A DNA stretch of 64,000 nucleotides from Pollenia angustigena (lineage: Eukaryota; Arthropoda; Insecta; Diptera; Polleniidae), in NCBI GenBank assembly GCA_930367215.1, contig OV884059.1, positions 18,004,945 to 18,068,944 of the forward strand. Reading direction: 5' to 3'. How positions within the stretch are numbered: position 1 is the stretch's first letter; each line of letters starts with the position of its first letter. This document shows, in pieces, positions 21,817 through 32,900 of the stretch. The translations under genes and the position numbers were made by a program. The notes below the pieces were generated by a model. It was not told the origin of the DNA and made no database searches. It saw only the letters and a list, made by a program, of their open reading frames with translations.

Positions 21817-21960
21817 GTCTGGGATCACACTATGAAAGTTTTCTTTCAGAAAGTCTGAGTTTATTGGTGAGAGGGGAAGAGAACATGCTTTTCTTTTCTC
21901 CTCTCTCACCTGTAAACTCAGACTTTCTGAAAGAAAAATTTCATAGTGTGAACCCAGACT
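21817..21960. mobile_element. 144-bp hairpin MITE at a TA site
   Basis: Starts GTCTGGGATCACACTATGAA and ends TTCATAGTGTGAACCCAGAC(T). The arms pair nearly all the way to the centre (gaggggaagagaac / ttctcctctc). Flanked by TA. Length and centre match the hairpins at 57534-57675 and 57162-57304, although the arm sequence differs. Confidence 0.8.
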
Positions 21961-21983
21961 TAGTAAAAAAGTGAGAGTGTATT

Positions 21984-24188
21984 TTTTTTTTTTTTTTTAA
22001 ATTTATTTTTTATTATTGAATCTTTCTTATCGAAATTTACAATATGTATTCAAATCTTAATTCTACTTGTTGTTTATTAGTTGTTACCAGTGTAACCACT
22101 AACTGCTGTATTCAAATTTTAAGACTGTCTTCTAGTTAGGCTCAAAGTATCGGTTCTTTTTAGCCTCTGGTGACCTTCGAACTGAAGCAAACCCCGAGCG
22201 AGGTAGTTAGGGTGGACCACTAGTTTATCGATGTAGCCTATTGAATATTTTTTAATTTCCTCCTGGATTGTGGTGACGTTGAGATCTCTGTGGATGATAT
22301 CATTACGTATATACCATGGGGCGCAGACAATTTGTCGTAATATTCTAGACTGTCTTCTTTGAAGCTTCTGGATGTTAGATGCGCATGCAGTACCCCATAA
22401 TTGGATGCCACATGTCCATATTGGTTTTATGATGGACTTGTATAGAAAAATTTTGTTGTCTAATGACAAGTTTGAGTTTCCACCGAGAAGCCAATGTAGT
22501 TGAGCTGCTTTAAGTTTCATAGCCGTTATTTTCGCTTCGATATGACGAGACCAGGTCAAGCGTCTATCTATATGAATTCCCAAGTACTTAACATGGTTTT
22601 CTACCGGAACAGTGATGTTATTTATTTTTACTGCTGGGTACGTTTGTCTTCTGAGCGTGAAAGTTAAGTGAGCACATTTAGCCGGGTTAACCTTTATTCT
22701 CCATTTTTCTAGCCATGCCTCTAGTTCATTGATGTGGGACTGCAGATTTCGCGATGCGACTTTTGGGTCATGGTTAACGCTAATAAATGCTGTGTCGTCT
22801 GCAAATGTAGAGGTATGCGTGCTCAGGTTTGTTGGCATAGCCGCTGTGTATATTATATATAGAAGCGGTCCTAATATGCTGCCTTGGGGAACACCAGCAG
22901 TAATTTTCTTGAGGGGGGAGTATTTATCTTGCGACCTTACTATGAATGATCTGCCTGTTAGATAGCTCTCCAGAAGCTTGTGAGTGTTTTGAGGAAGCAT
23001 TCGTGTTATTTTGATGAGTAGCCCATCATGCCAAACTTTGTCAAATGCTTGGGAAATGTCTATAAACAGGGCTGAGCAGTATTGCTTTTTCTCAAACGCC
23101 GATCTAATAAGGGTGACAATTCTGTGCACTTGTTCTATTGTACCATGTTTCGCTCTGAATCCGAACTGGCTATCCGGGATAATGTCGTGTTTATTTAGAT
23201 GAGGAGTTATACTTAAAATGAATATTTTTTCGAAAAGCTTCGATAGGATTGATAATAAGCTTATCGGTCTGTACGACGCAACCTGGCTAGCATCTTTTCC
23301 TGGCTTGGGAATCATAACAATTATAGACCTCTTCCAAGAGGATGGGAAGTATCCGACTCTTAATACAGCGTTAAAAATGAGTAGCAAGATTCTGGAAGCA
23401 GACGATGGTAAGTTTCTTATCATTGACCCTGTGATACGGTCAAGTCCGGGAGATTTTCTAATATTCACTTTTTCTATTGCAGATTTTACTTGAGTTATGT
23501 TAAATTTTAATGGATGGTTTACCTTATCAGGAATGATTGGACGACAGGAACAAGTATGTGTATCATGTGGCGTGAAAACTTTCTCAAGGTGGCCCGCGAA
23601 AGCGTTTAATTTTTCATCTGTGTTTTTGGCCCAAGTGCGGTTTTCCAGTCTTAATGGAGATTCTTGGGTTATAGGGCATTTCATATGCCGTACAGCCTTC
23701 CATAAGCTATAATTGGAGTTTTTTGTGGCATCTAGGATGTTTAGATAGCCTTCTATTGCAGACTCGTGGTTCTGTCTCAATTTGTTGCGAAGAGTTGTCA
23801 GGCATAATTGTAGTTGGGCCTTAGTGGTTGGGGAACGACTGTTTTGCCATTGTCTTCTTAACTTCCTTTTTTCTCTGATAAGGGTCTCTATATCCGTCGA
23901 TGTATTGTAAGGAGCACGTTTAATTGTCCGCTTGATTGGGGTTGCATTTCTTGCTGCAGCATCCAAGACTTCTGTAAATCGGTCGACAGCTATTTGGATG
24001 TCAGATGAATTTTTTAGGGGAATGCACTGTGATAGGTGAGAGCTCACATACATTTTATACTTTAACCAATTTGTGTTTTGTTTGGATAGGAAATACAGTT
24101 TGCAGCTGCGGCGTCCGAATTACCTTTTAAAATGAGGATTGAAGGTGAATGATCAGACGAAAGATCATATGAGGAACTAACTAGTACC
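21984..24188 (-). mobile_element. 5'-truncated jockey-type LINE with poly(A) and 12-bp target duplication
   Basis: Poly(A), seen as a T-run at 21984-22000, marks the 3' end. TGAGAGTGTATT flanks the insertion at 21972-21983 and 24189-24200. The empty site survives in the paralogue at 57688-57699. The 5' end stops within the C-terminus of the endonuclease (SYDLSSDHSPS readable near 24165), separated by a frameshift from the main ORF. Confidence 0.93.
22119..24053 (-). CDS. LINE ORF2 fragment: reverse transcriptase (jockey clade)
   Basis: 644 codons. The N-terminal 190 residues are the linker after the endonuclease. The reverse-transcriptase domain follows: KSPGLDRITG (about 200-209), YRPISLLS (261-268), first catalytic aspartate in FIDISQAFDKVWHDG (D332), GVPQGSILGPLLY (387-399) and the FADD box in TSTFADDTAF (417-420). 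A thumb/C-terminal region ends with QRRQSRILRQIVCAPWYIRND and a stop. FADD with TFADDTA context is usual in jockey-like elements. The frame stays open through the RT, so the copy is fairly young, but it lacks most of the endonuclease and ORF1 and cannot move by itself. No host function is implied. Confidence 0.92.
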   Translation of the reverse strand: MYVSSHLSQCIPLKNSSDIQIAVDRFTEVLDAAARNATPIKRTIKRAPYNTSTDIETLIREKRKLRRQWQNSRSPTTKAQLQLCLTTLRNKLRQNHESAIEGYLNILDATKNSNYSLWKAVRHMKCPITQESPLRLENRTWAKNTDEKLNAFAGHLEKVFTPHDTHTCSCRPIIPDKVNHPLKFNITQVKSAIEKVNIRKSPGLDRITGSMIRNLPSSASRILLLIFNAVLRVGYFPSSWKRSIIVMIPKPGKDASQVASYRPISLLSILSKLFEKIFILSITPHLNKHDIIPDSQFGFRAKHGTIEQVHRIVTLIRSAFEKKQYCSALFIDISQAFDKVWHDGLLIKITRMLPQNTHKLLESYLTGRSFIVRSQDKYSPLKKITAGVPQGSILGPLLYIIYTAAMPTNLSTHTSTFADDTAFISVNHDPKVASRNLQSHINELEAWLEKWRIKVNPAKCAHLTFTLRRQTYPAVKINNITVPVENHVKYLGIHIDRRLTWSRHIEAKITAMKLKAAQLHWLLGGNSNLSLDNKIFLYKSIIKPIWTCGIQLWGTACASNIQKLQRRQSRILRQIVCAPWYIRNDIIHRDLNVTTIQEEIKKYSIGYIDKLVVHPNYLARGLLQFEGHQRLKRTDTLSLTRRQS

Positions 24189-24237
24189 TGAGAGTGTATT
24201 GCAAGTTAAAAGGAATTGAAAGGCAAAACTTGATCGT

Positions 24238-24468
24238 GGGGCCTCTAAGTTAATCATCGCGGGTTTTGTCATTCACATATAGAAATTTTAAAATGTTCTT
24301 AAAATTAAAATAAATTAAAAAAAAAATTGTAAATTAAACAAAGGCAGTTAATTAACAAAAAAAAAAAAAAAAACAAAATTCTTTGACATTAATGGCTGCT
24401 TTTTACAAGTTGGCAAACGTATGGCAGCTCGTTAAAAATGTTTAACAAATCGTTAGTCAGAGTTTGGT
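24238..24468. other. AT-rich spacer
   Basis: Includes an A-run at 24358-24374. No gene. Confidence 0.3.
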
Positions 24469-25680
24469 AAAGACCAGTTTACACTATCACACAAGTCGTA
24501 CGTATTCCATAATACTTTGTGAGATAGAAATCTAATGAGTTTTCTGCGACTGTCAAAAAAGCTAATGTAATATTACAGTTTGTAGGCACACTATTATACA
24601 TTAACATGCTTTTGTTAAAATGCAAGCCTGAGTTTTTGACACATATTAATACAAAGTATTATAGTGCACAGAAAAAATTATTGCCGAATTATTTTCAAAC
24701 AAACGCTTGTTTGAAAATTTTTTTGATTTCTACAAATTTTTTTACTGATTCAATCAATATTTTTGTTTGATTTTTATTTAACCAACAAAAATGTGGACAA
24801 CTCTTCAAAAATTTAATAAGCGTGCTATTGGTTTGAAGTTTTCATAATTTTGTATGAAATATTTAACGCTCTTTAACGTTGTCGTCTTTTTGCATTTTTT
24901 TATTGATTGTAAGCAACACTTCTTTATGTGAAATATAAGAACTACAACAAAAAATACATGCAGTCTATTTTTGGACGCTTTAAAAAAGTACAGCAATAAG
25001 AAAAATGATAAAATAGCGTGACGAGGTTTGTTGTAAAAAACAACAAAAACATTAGCAGGTAAAAAAAACGTTTCATTTTTTTTTTAAACAACAGAAAAAA
25101 CACATTATAAGAAACAAAATAAATTTTTGGTTGGTTTCAAAGTTGGTAAAAAAAAAACCCGTATTCAATTTTTTCAAATAGTTTGTTTAAATACATCAAA
25201 TACAAAAATAAAATGATGGCGGAAAACATATCGAGACGGTCTGCCGCCGTTTTTGGTTACATTTCTTCTTCATTAGCAAAGGAAAGGATAAAGCAACAGT
25301 GAGTGGTGAAGAAAAACACTGTGAGTATAAATATGACTTCGTTCAAAAATTATTCCAACAAAAAAATGTGTCTCAAAGCCAGCCAGCCGGCCGCTCTGCT
25401 CTGCTTTATCTTCGCCAACAATGCTTGCTTGTGTGCGCGTCATTGCTTGTGCCAAAACTTTTTTGTTTGATTCAGCAAAATTATTTGTTTGAAATTTATA
25501 TGAATTTCAGTAAACTTTTTGTTTGATTCTGTAAAATTATTTGTTTAAACAAAATGCAAATAAATTGTTTGAATATGCGAATTTGTTTGTAGGACCGATT
25601 TTAGACAAAAAATTGTTTGATTCTACAAATTTTTTGTTTGAATTGGAAAAATAATTTTTTCTGTGTGTAAACTAGGCTTA
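24469..25680. mobile_element. Nested MITE: AGNCCAGTTTACAC element hosting a foldback
   Basis: The outer element has ends AGACCAGTTTACACTAT (24474) and ATAGTG...TGTAAACTAGGCT (25667-25677). Just before its right end a foldback of about 1 kb is inserted, running from CACAGAAAAAATTATT (24668) to AATAATTTTTTCTGTG (about 25666), with arms continuing through TTTGTAGAAATC-type motifs. A related GTGTAAACTGGCC end lies near 29300. No convincing ORF. Confidence 0.6.
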
Positions 25681-25849
25681 AGTGTATAATGAATAAACTT
25701 AGTGCTAACTTCTTGCCTACTTTTCGTTATGAATACGGCCTTAAATGAATGAAATGTGCGTATAGTACAACGCAAGAATGATAGATGGCGTAGTCTGTGC
25801 CAAGCTTAAAAATCCCATCGATTTTGGAATTTCTAATACGATATGTATG

Positions 25850-26100
25850 CATTTAATAAGAGCTGGCAGCACTGCAATTAAACAACAACTATCTTGAGTG
25901 GGCCAGATTGAAATTATTAGCCAATAGGAATGCAGGTCGCGTGACGTCATTTCTGCACATTCGCAGAAGATTAAAATTTAGCTTTCGGGTTGGCGTAATC
26001 TCTTTTTCTGCCATTATTAGTATAACCCAGCCGATAAGTATAATTTTATTGACTCTTGAAATTGGCTGTGTTGTGCTCTTCCTTGGTACGATTTGTTAGA
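25850..26100 (+). repeat. Third, diverged copy of the 6700-6890 block
   Basis: Shares aagagctggca, acaacaactat and attattagccaatWgRaatgca with 6705-6790 and with copy B. It supplies an uninterrupted reference for the MITE insertion at 29639. Confidence 0.55.
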
Positions 26101-26128
26101 ATAGGGCCAAAAATTATAATAATGAAGG

Positions 26129-26380
26129 CAAGGTATATTTATAGCAGGTAGCCGCGAGATTACAACAATTGTACAATAAAACAAACAACAGGGCTTTTTA
26201 TTGTTGTTTTGTGATACGAACTGTCAAACAGCAAAGGGGTTGAAAATAGACAAAAAAGATAAGGACAAAAAACCTTGTTTACATGTTTACTATACAACAT
26301 TTGACAGTTTGTATCGCAAAACAAGCAAATAAAAAATAACCGGCTGGCTTTCCGAGACTACCTGCTATAAATATACCTTG
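26129..26380. mobile_element. hAT-like MITE, 8-bp target duplication AATGAAGG
   Basis: Termini CAAGGTATATTTATAGCAGG and its exact reverse complement. AATGAAGG at 26121-26128 and 26381-26388. 252 bp, non-coding. Confidence 0.92.
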
Positions 26381-26953
26381 AATGAAGGGTAGTAAGAGGG
26401 TTAATGTGTGCTGCAAGAACAAGCCAAACGAGAAAAACTTCAACCCCTCCTAAAATTCCGATGTGATCTTTCAAATCGCAGACACACGTGTGTTTTTTAT
26501 CTTCGCTACCAGCATAAATTGTCAGAACCCCGTTTTTTTTTTGTGTTGTACAGTGTTAAAACTTTGTATTATTTGTTTAATTAAATGTTAAATGCATATA
26601 AGTTAAACAAATATATTTTTGTTTTGAAAGTGTTTTGATTATTTTTTTAAGTAAAATTTTACCAGAGAGTCCTAAAATGTTAAATATCGAAATCTTGGAT
26701 ACATTTTCTTTTAAGAAAATAAATGTTAGTTTACTTTCTTAAACAGGAATAAACAACCGCAGCTGAGTTTGGTTTGAAAACAAAAACACAATTAAAACAA
26801 GAACATATTATCCAAACAGTTATTTTAATAACTTTCTTTAAAATTTTCGCATTGCATAATCGTTTTGTTATAGATTTTTTTTATTTGGTCTATTTATTTT
26901 TCAATATAAAAAACAGGAAGAGTGCTTTATCAATACCGAATGTTCGCTTAAAC
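26381..26953. other. OBP-B upstream region
   Basis: No gene. From about 26690 it aligns with the OBP-A upstream sequence (about 4% different by eye over the proximal 290 bp). Confidence 0.4.
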
Positions 26954-26988
26954 TATATAAAGAGACATTAATTTTAAATAAGTTCATT
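26954..26988 (+). promoter_or_regulatory. OBP-B core promoter (TATA plus initiator)
   Basis: TATATAAA at 26954-26961 and TTCATT at 26983-26988; the initiator A (26986) is 32 bp downstream. The TATA differs from that of OBP-A (TATATATA), so the two genes may differ in output although their coding exons look identical. Confidence 0.65.
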
Positions 26989-27054
26989 AAACATTTAAAG
27001 TTCTAATAAAGAAGTTCGTTGTTTTTAAAATTAAAAATAAATTAAACTTTCAAA

Positions 27055-28739
27055 ATGAAGTATCTTGTAATAGTTGCGTTGATAAGTTTGGCTGCTGCTT
27101 GTAAAGAGGTAAATGTCATATTATCCAACCAATTAGGGAATTTTGGCACATTTATTATTTTAAATATTTTATTTTATAATAATATATTTCATTCAAGCCA
27201 TGATACCGACCAGTCTCTTGTGGTTAAAAAACAAACTAGACTCTAAGTAAGATCGGTTCAATTTGGGCTGTTGAAATTCAGAATGACTTTCAATGCTTTC
27301 AATTATGGTGTCGGATATTTCTACATTTATTTTGTTTTCAGACTGCCAAGTTTCCGCCACTGCGCTTGAATCTTCAGTGTAAACGCTTTTAACTACTTTT
27401 AAAAATTTGTCAAAACCATTTGATCGACCGAACGGTTCTTTTAATTTGCATACGTTGCAAGTGCGATCAGAATCCGGAAGATAATACATAAATAGTTGAT
27501 AAGAATCCAGCATTTCGAAAACTATTTTGTGGTGATAAAGCAAACAACACGACCTAAACGAACATCTTCTCTATATTAACGGCAAATTCTTTGCAATCCC
27601 CAACACATGAATACTTTCGTGTAAACAGGAGAATTTAAATTTTATTGGTGATTACAAATAAAGCTCTGCTTGGTGTATTTCAACGTTTCTGCGCGCTAAC
27701 AAGAGATATTTTGTAAAGAAAAAAAAAATCAAAATTAGCGTCCGCGTGCGGTTAAGGGAATATATTTTATATGGAAAAACTGATGAACAGCTTTTGTATA
27801 AACAAGATAGGGCCGGTTATAAGAGGTTTCACTGTACATCTATTATTTACTGGCTATTTCTAAAACAAAGTCCGAATTAGAAAAAAAATATTTTATACAT
27901 AACAGCACCATTGCACAGTGGGGGGAAGGCGTATTTTTAGAAAATAAACTTGCCGTTTTTAAACGAATAGACCGATTGACATATGAATAGTAACAGATCA
28001 TTTACGTTTAAGTTTTGATGGAGAACTTTCCCATAAGGAAACCTCTAGAGAAGCCAAATTTCGATTAAAAGATGTTTTGCCGCGATAGGGACAGACTTTT
28101 GTCCTTAACAAAGATCGAAATAAAATAGTTAATAACTAATAATCATTGTTCGCAATTTTTTTTATTTTTAGGAAAAACTCACTGATGGCAAAGTAACCGA
28201 GATTGAAAACGGTTGTCAAAATGAATTTGGTGTTTTAAATGGTAAATACTTTTTACAAATGTTTGCTTAACCAAATAATTTAATCTACATTTTGATTATA
28301 CGTATAGACGAATTAAAGGGCCTGCTTGAAAATAATCCTGAGCCCCGCAACGTCAAATGTATGCGTGCTTGTATCCTTAAGAAATTGGGTGTGGTGAGTT
28401 AAATTTTTGCCTTATCGTTTATTCGACTAGATCTTTTATACAACTTCAATTCTAGATGGATTTTTATGGCCAAATTAGGAAATCTTCCGCCAAAAAAACA
28501 TTAGTGTTCCTCTTAAAAAATAGTGCCACCAATGAAGTTGTGGGCAATGTTATTGATACCTGTAGCGCTTTAGAAGTCAGCAGTGATCCGTAAGTTTATT
28601 ATTTTTTTAATAATTTTAATATATTCCCAAAACTCAATTTTTATTTATTTTCTATTGCAGTTGTGAAGCTGCTTCCGAAAATGCTAAATGTATAACAACT
28701 GAATTGGAGAACAGGGGTATTTCTTTCAAATTAGTTTAA
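27055..28739 (+). CDS. Odorant-binding protein B (classical OBP, five exons)
   Basis: Same structure as OBP-A: exons 27055-27108, 28172-28241, 28308-28393, 28456-28589, 28661-28739, GT-AG introns, 140 aa, signal peptide and six cysteines at 33, 59, 63, 106, 116 and 125. I saw no nucleotide difference from OBP-A in the exons, and only about six substitutions or single-base indels in the roughly 1.8 kb of exons plus introns and 3' flank compared. Upstream and distal downstream flanks differ by several percent. The pattern points to gene conversion or strong constraint spread over introns too; the former is more natural. As in OBP-A, the role is extracellular binding of small hydrophobic molecules. 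A collapsed or duplicated assembly haplotype is the main alternative, but the different insertions in the flanks argue against it. Confidence 0.92.
27193..27543 (-). other. Antisense ORF in OBP-B intron 1, unrecognised
   Basis: Twin of 4209-4559 with one residue changed (SHSEF for SHSEI). Function unknown; see the OBP-A entry. Confidence 0.3.
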
Positions 28740-28879
28740 TAAATACATACATATGTATGTATGTACTCATTAAATGGTGTAAGTAAATGACCCAGCCGAC
28801 TCAACACACTTTTGCTTTTGTATAATGAACAATTTCTGTCCAACCTTAATAATTTCAGCGAATTTAAATTTATAGTGTC

Positions 28880-28885
28880 AATAAA
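28880..28885 (+). terminator. OBP-B poly(A) signal
   Basis: AATAAA about 140 nt after the stop, at the same place as in OBP-A. Confidence 0.6.
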
Positions 28886-29307
28886 CTGTTAAAAAAATAA
28901 AAACCTAAACTTTCAGAGTTTTTTTTTTCTTTGAAATAATTAAATTGCGATTTTTATATTTATATTAGTAAATAATAAACGCCCCTTTTTTGACGTAAAT
29001 TTTTGGAAGTTATTTCGACATTTATATCTTTTAAAAAGGTCGACAGCTATCGAAAAACTGACAGTAGGTATAAATATAAATTCTAATTACATATTTTATG
29101 TTGATGTCAAGATAATTGAATACACAATTAATGGGTCGATTAGGGATGACGACTGAACTAAAGTTGAGTTCCCAGCAGCGAAATCATGCAGCGCCGCTCA
29201 AGTTAAAAGATAAAATAAAAAAATTCTTTTAAACACGGAGAGAATTTCATAATATTTTGATTCTACAAAGTCGTAATACATTGTATTACCGTGTAAACTG
29301 GCCTTTA

Positions 29308-29464
29308 GCAACATTTGTATAATGTCGACGTCGCACTCATAAATATTTCTCTTGTGAGTATGAGTGAATCAGAGTACTTTAGTTTAAATGATTTCTACGC
29401 ACTTATACTTACAATTGCATGAGTCAGTATGAGTAGCGAAAAAACGATTCATTGCTGATCTCTG
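29308..29464. mobile_element. Right half of the hAT-like MITE shared with copy A
   Basis: Matches the right part of the 6293-6597 element up to GCTGATCTCTG, followed by the GTTGCTAT site. The left half is deleted and replaced by another MITE end (about 29235-29305, ending GTGTAAACTGGCC). Confidence 0.65.
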
Positions 29465-29638
29465 GTTGCTATCCGTAATCTACTCATAAGCCATGTGCAT
29501 GATTTCTTGTTGATGACGTAGTTTGTGTCTTAAACGGTTGCCAAGTATAAAATTCGCGAATTTTTCTAAAAGATATGTAAGAGCTGGCATCGCCGTAATT
29601 TAACAACAACTATCTTGGGTTTGGCAGCTTGACATTTC

Positions 29639-29901
29639 AGCCTTATTACGGTTCTCGTTGTCGGTAACACCGTAAGTCGAATTTTGTAGTAGATTAAAGA
29701 ACACAAGAGGCCTTATTACGTTTCTCGATGTCGGTAATACCGTAAGTCGATTGTAGTCGAAATAAAATTTTAATTCGACAGTGAGTTCGACTGTAGTCAA
29801 AATAAAATTTGTGTGTTATATTAATCTGCTACAGAGTCTTTTTCAACATCGAGAACCGTAAAAAAGCGTATTTTAAATACGCTAAACACGATAAGGGTTA
29901 T
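29639..29901. mobile_element. Copy-B-specific MITE with internal tandem repeat
   Basis: Inserted in the gcttgacattattagccaa site that is intact at 6757 and, diverged, at about 25920. Starts CAGCCTTATTACGG and ends with a diverged inverted form (CGATAAGGGTT). A segment with CCTTATTACGKTTCTCG and taacaccgtaagtcga recurs twice about 71 bp apart (29641 and 29712). Confidence 0.65.
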
Positions 29902-30692
29902 TTTGAGCCAATAGAAATGCAATTCGCGTGATCTCTTTCGTCCGTTATTTGCAGACAGTTTGTTCTTGGGATTGCGTAATTATTTATTTCTATCATTCTT
30001 GGTTAATGTGACTGACGTTAAGTTTTTTTTTATTAATTATGTTAGTTTTTGACAAGGTTTAACTATTAATAGCTTAAATCAAAGTTTTTTTTTCCAAAGT
30101 TTTTCTTGAGATTCAAAAATTAATAAACAAGGTTTCGTTTAAGTGTGCTAAATTCCCATTTCAAACAATTGATAAACTGAAATTTATTGCTGATGGGATA
30201 AGCTATTCCTATGCGCATTTCACTGGCTGCTTAGGCCAGATCATCAGAAACTGCATCCAAATAGTTAAAAAAAAACTAAAGATATTATATAAATAAAACT
30301 GTTAAGCGAATAAGAATCATAAACACCAGTTTTACTTGTAACAATATCAAAGCTTAAGCAAAAACAACAAGAATTGTATACCGGTATTGAAACCGATACC
30401 GTAATTAGATCTGATGGTTAACATACATCCAGTACACGTACACGATTGAATTTGCCAGCATGACAAGCATTTGACAAGTGTATTTGGCGCTTTACTGATT
30501 AAGTTTGTATTGTAATTGTGAAGATAATATTTTGAGATGAAATCAATAAATAAAATAAAATACATAAGCACTTGTATATATGAATAATAAAATCCATACA
30601 CTTATATACGCATTATAAATGAATATACTTACATAAATATATTTTTCTTTTATTTTTCCCTTTTTTGTTTTTGTTTGGTTCATTTAATTGTA

Positions 30693-30861
30693 AAGCTTCG
30701 TACAGACGATGGTCAGATCTTACAGTGTTGTAATTTTTCAGATGCATTAATTTTACACATCTTCCAAATGAAAATGAGCTTACAATGTTCACACAGTTGC
30801 AAGCAATTTTTAGGCAATTTTAATGACAACATTGTAAGATCTGACCATCGTCTATGAAGCT
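30693..30861. mobile_element. Hairpin MITE, TAA target duplication, empty in copy A
   Basis: AGCTTCGTACAGACGATGG and CCATCGTCTATGAAGCT are inverted ends, continuing through TCAGATCTTACARTGTTG. TAA flanks both sides. Copy A at about 9410-9425 reads straight through (gaatgtaataccaatacc). Confidence 0.8.
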
Positions 30862-31139
30862 TAATATCGATATACACCGTTATAGAAGTTGCTACACTGG
30901 TATACCAATACCGATAAAAATAAATTTTAATACCGATACTGATACTTAAATACGTTTCGGTATCCAACTTGCTTTTTACCAAACAACTGCTGACACCTGC
31001 AGGTCGGTTAATTTTCAAATGGCTCTAATAAATAATAATAAAAAGGCATTTGTCTCCCTTTTTTTAAAGTATACCTTTAGTCTAACGATAAATTGTTAGC
31101 ACTATTGTACAAGAATTATTTTTAATTTTTTTCCACCAC

Positions 31140-32900
31140 TAGTGATAAATGAGGGTATACTTACTTTGTTATTCCATGTGAAACTTTTTTCTTATTCATC
31201 TTGGACTTCTGTCTGTTGAAAACACGCCCACTTTCGAAAAACTCAAAAGAAGAGAACAATGTTGGTGTCTAATTGCTTTAAGTTATCCTAGGTTAGGTAA
31301 GGCTAAGAAGGGTTATGCGCCCAAGGGCACACTTCCACTCGGAGACCAATACGGTCCATTGTGAATCCCTTCAATGAAAAGAAAAAGTAGGGAAAGTACA
31401 GAAAAGAAGTATGAGGTATCGCGTAGAATTATTTCCCTCTCTACAGTCCCCTCAACAGAAACAGCCGCACTATTTGCCTGACAAACCCCAGTAGATCATC
31501 TGGATTACATTCAGCGATGCACCCCAGTTCTTTGTGAAACCTATCTCCTATCCACTTCTGTCAGAAACCCTGCATCCTGGGACAATGGCACAGTACATGA
31601 TCGATCGTTTCCAGCTCCTCTGAATCATCGCACAATCTGCAGAAGTCCGGTATGGTGTTGTCCCTTCTGCCCGTAAAAGCCCTAACAGGAAAATGACCCG
31701 TCAAGAACCCTATAAGTGTTCTAAGACCACCCCTATCCAATTCCAGTAGAACCCTGGTTGCCCCCGCGTCCAATCTGGGCCATAGTGCCCTGGACACCCT
31801 GCAATCCGTTCTGTCCCTCCAGGATCAGTTAACGTCATCACGGAATTTCTCCCATATCACCCCATAGTAGCAACATAGGGGGGCTTAACCCCCTGTCCCT
31901 TACCGCTAAGTCCAGATTCGAACCCCCTCTCGCGAGTTCGTCCGCCACCTCATTTCCATCAACCATGCAGTGTCCAGGTACCCAACACAGCCTTACATTG
32001 AATGCCTCCATGAGTCCCCCAAGAGCATTCCTACTTCGAGCGACCAGGCACGATCGCACCGTATAATTTGTCAATGCCCTAAGCGCCGCCTGACTATCGA
32101 CGTAAATTGTCTTCACAGATCCAGTCCCTCGAGAATACTACCCTGATCAAGCAGACCCAACTCGTACAAAATCCTCGTCTGATCATCCCGCCTTGGTCTA
32201 ACTAAGTAAGACTCGTAAAGTCTAAGTAAGTTCCTAGCAGCCACACTCCTCACATTATGCTCAATAGGGGACAGATATAGTAGGATGTCCAGCGGTGCCT
32301 GTGGAGTGCTTCTCCTTACGCCTGTGATGCCAAGAGATGCACTCCTGTGAACCTTGCTGAGCATCTTCTTATAGCTATCCACTATCAACGCCCCCCACCA
32401 AACAGTGCATCCATAGGTAAGTAAAGGCCTAACCACCGATGTGTAAATCCAGTTAACCATATCCAGCCTCAGACCCCAGTTCTTACCGATGGAGTTTCTG
32501 CATGTGTAGTTGAGTCCCCTTCTCATCCTCTCCTAAGCAGTTTGAATTGAAATCCCGCAAAATCGGTTTACATACTAGGATAAGAATTATGAATCCAAAT
32601 GTGGGACCACCACCCTAAAAAATGTATCACTTTGTTGCAAAAAGATTTTGCACAAATTCTTTCTATATAACTAGGAATCATACTGTTTAATTACGTGAAA
32701 ATCAGTCCATAATTTACCATAGGTCTCATATAAAGCATTGGAAACAATAGTTAATCTAAGGAATTCCCGGGACGCGAAATCCCAGTAACAAACTCTAGTC
32801 ACACTCCATATGCAGCAGTTTTGTTCATGACAAACCTGTTCAGGTGGACGATTATGTGAGCTAAAACAAATCGTAAAGTAAATTTGCATAATTTGGCAGC
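31140..32900 (+). mobile_element. DINE-1/Helentron-like repeat split by a LINE
   Basis: The left part (31150-31280: cttattcatcttggac, gttgaaaacacgcccac) and the right part (from 32530: cctaagcagtttgaattg, aaaatcggtttaca) are contiguous in the related element at 47440-48762. The insertion point is gttatcct/aagcag. Confidence 0.75.
31283..32526 (-). pseudogene. LINE 3' part: RT C-terminus, RNase H, zinc-knuckle-like end
   Basis: Reads 32526 down to about 31443 with frame breaks. Block 1 (32526-32113): post-RT region with TSVVRPLLTYGCTVWW. Block 2 (32116-31838): RNase H with IYVDSQAALRAL and WVPGHCMVDGNEVADELAR. Block 3 (31797-31561, preceded by an in-frame stop): RALWPRLDAG, then C-x2-C/H-x-C (FCRLCDDSEE, DHVLCHCP). 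A terminal stretch then runs to a stop near 31444. RNase H after the RT, plus the CCHC-like end, points to the R1/LOA/I group rather than to the jockey-type LINE at 22 kb. Flanked by TCCTA on both sides. 5'-truncated and dead. Confidence 0.85.

Larger units (their letters stand above)
21725..24237 (+). repeat. Dispersed repeat disrupted by a hairpin MITE and a LINE
   Basis: Outer parts match 57441-57742 (atcagctgttaaattga ... cgaaacttgatcgtg). Within it a 144-bp hairpin sits at 21817-21960 and the LINE at 21984-24188. The paralogue at 57441 has a hairpin at the same place and lacks the LINE. Confidence 0.75.

Noticed and set aside
22729..23712. + strand ORFs across the LINE
   Set aside because: Antisense shadows of the reverse-transcriptase frame.
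27055..28739. OBP-B as a mere assembly duplicate of OBP-A
   Set aside because: Flanks differ by several percent and carry different transposon insertions, and the TATA regions differ. Not excluded without long reads, but unlikely.
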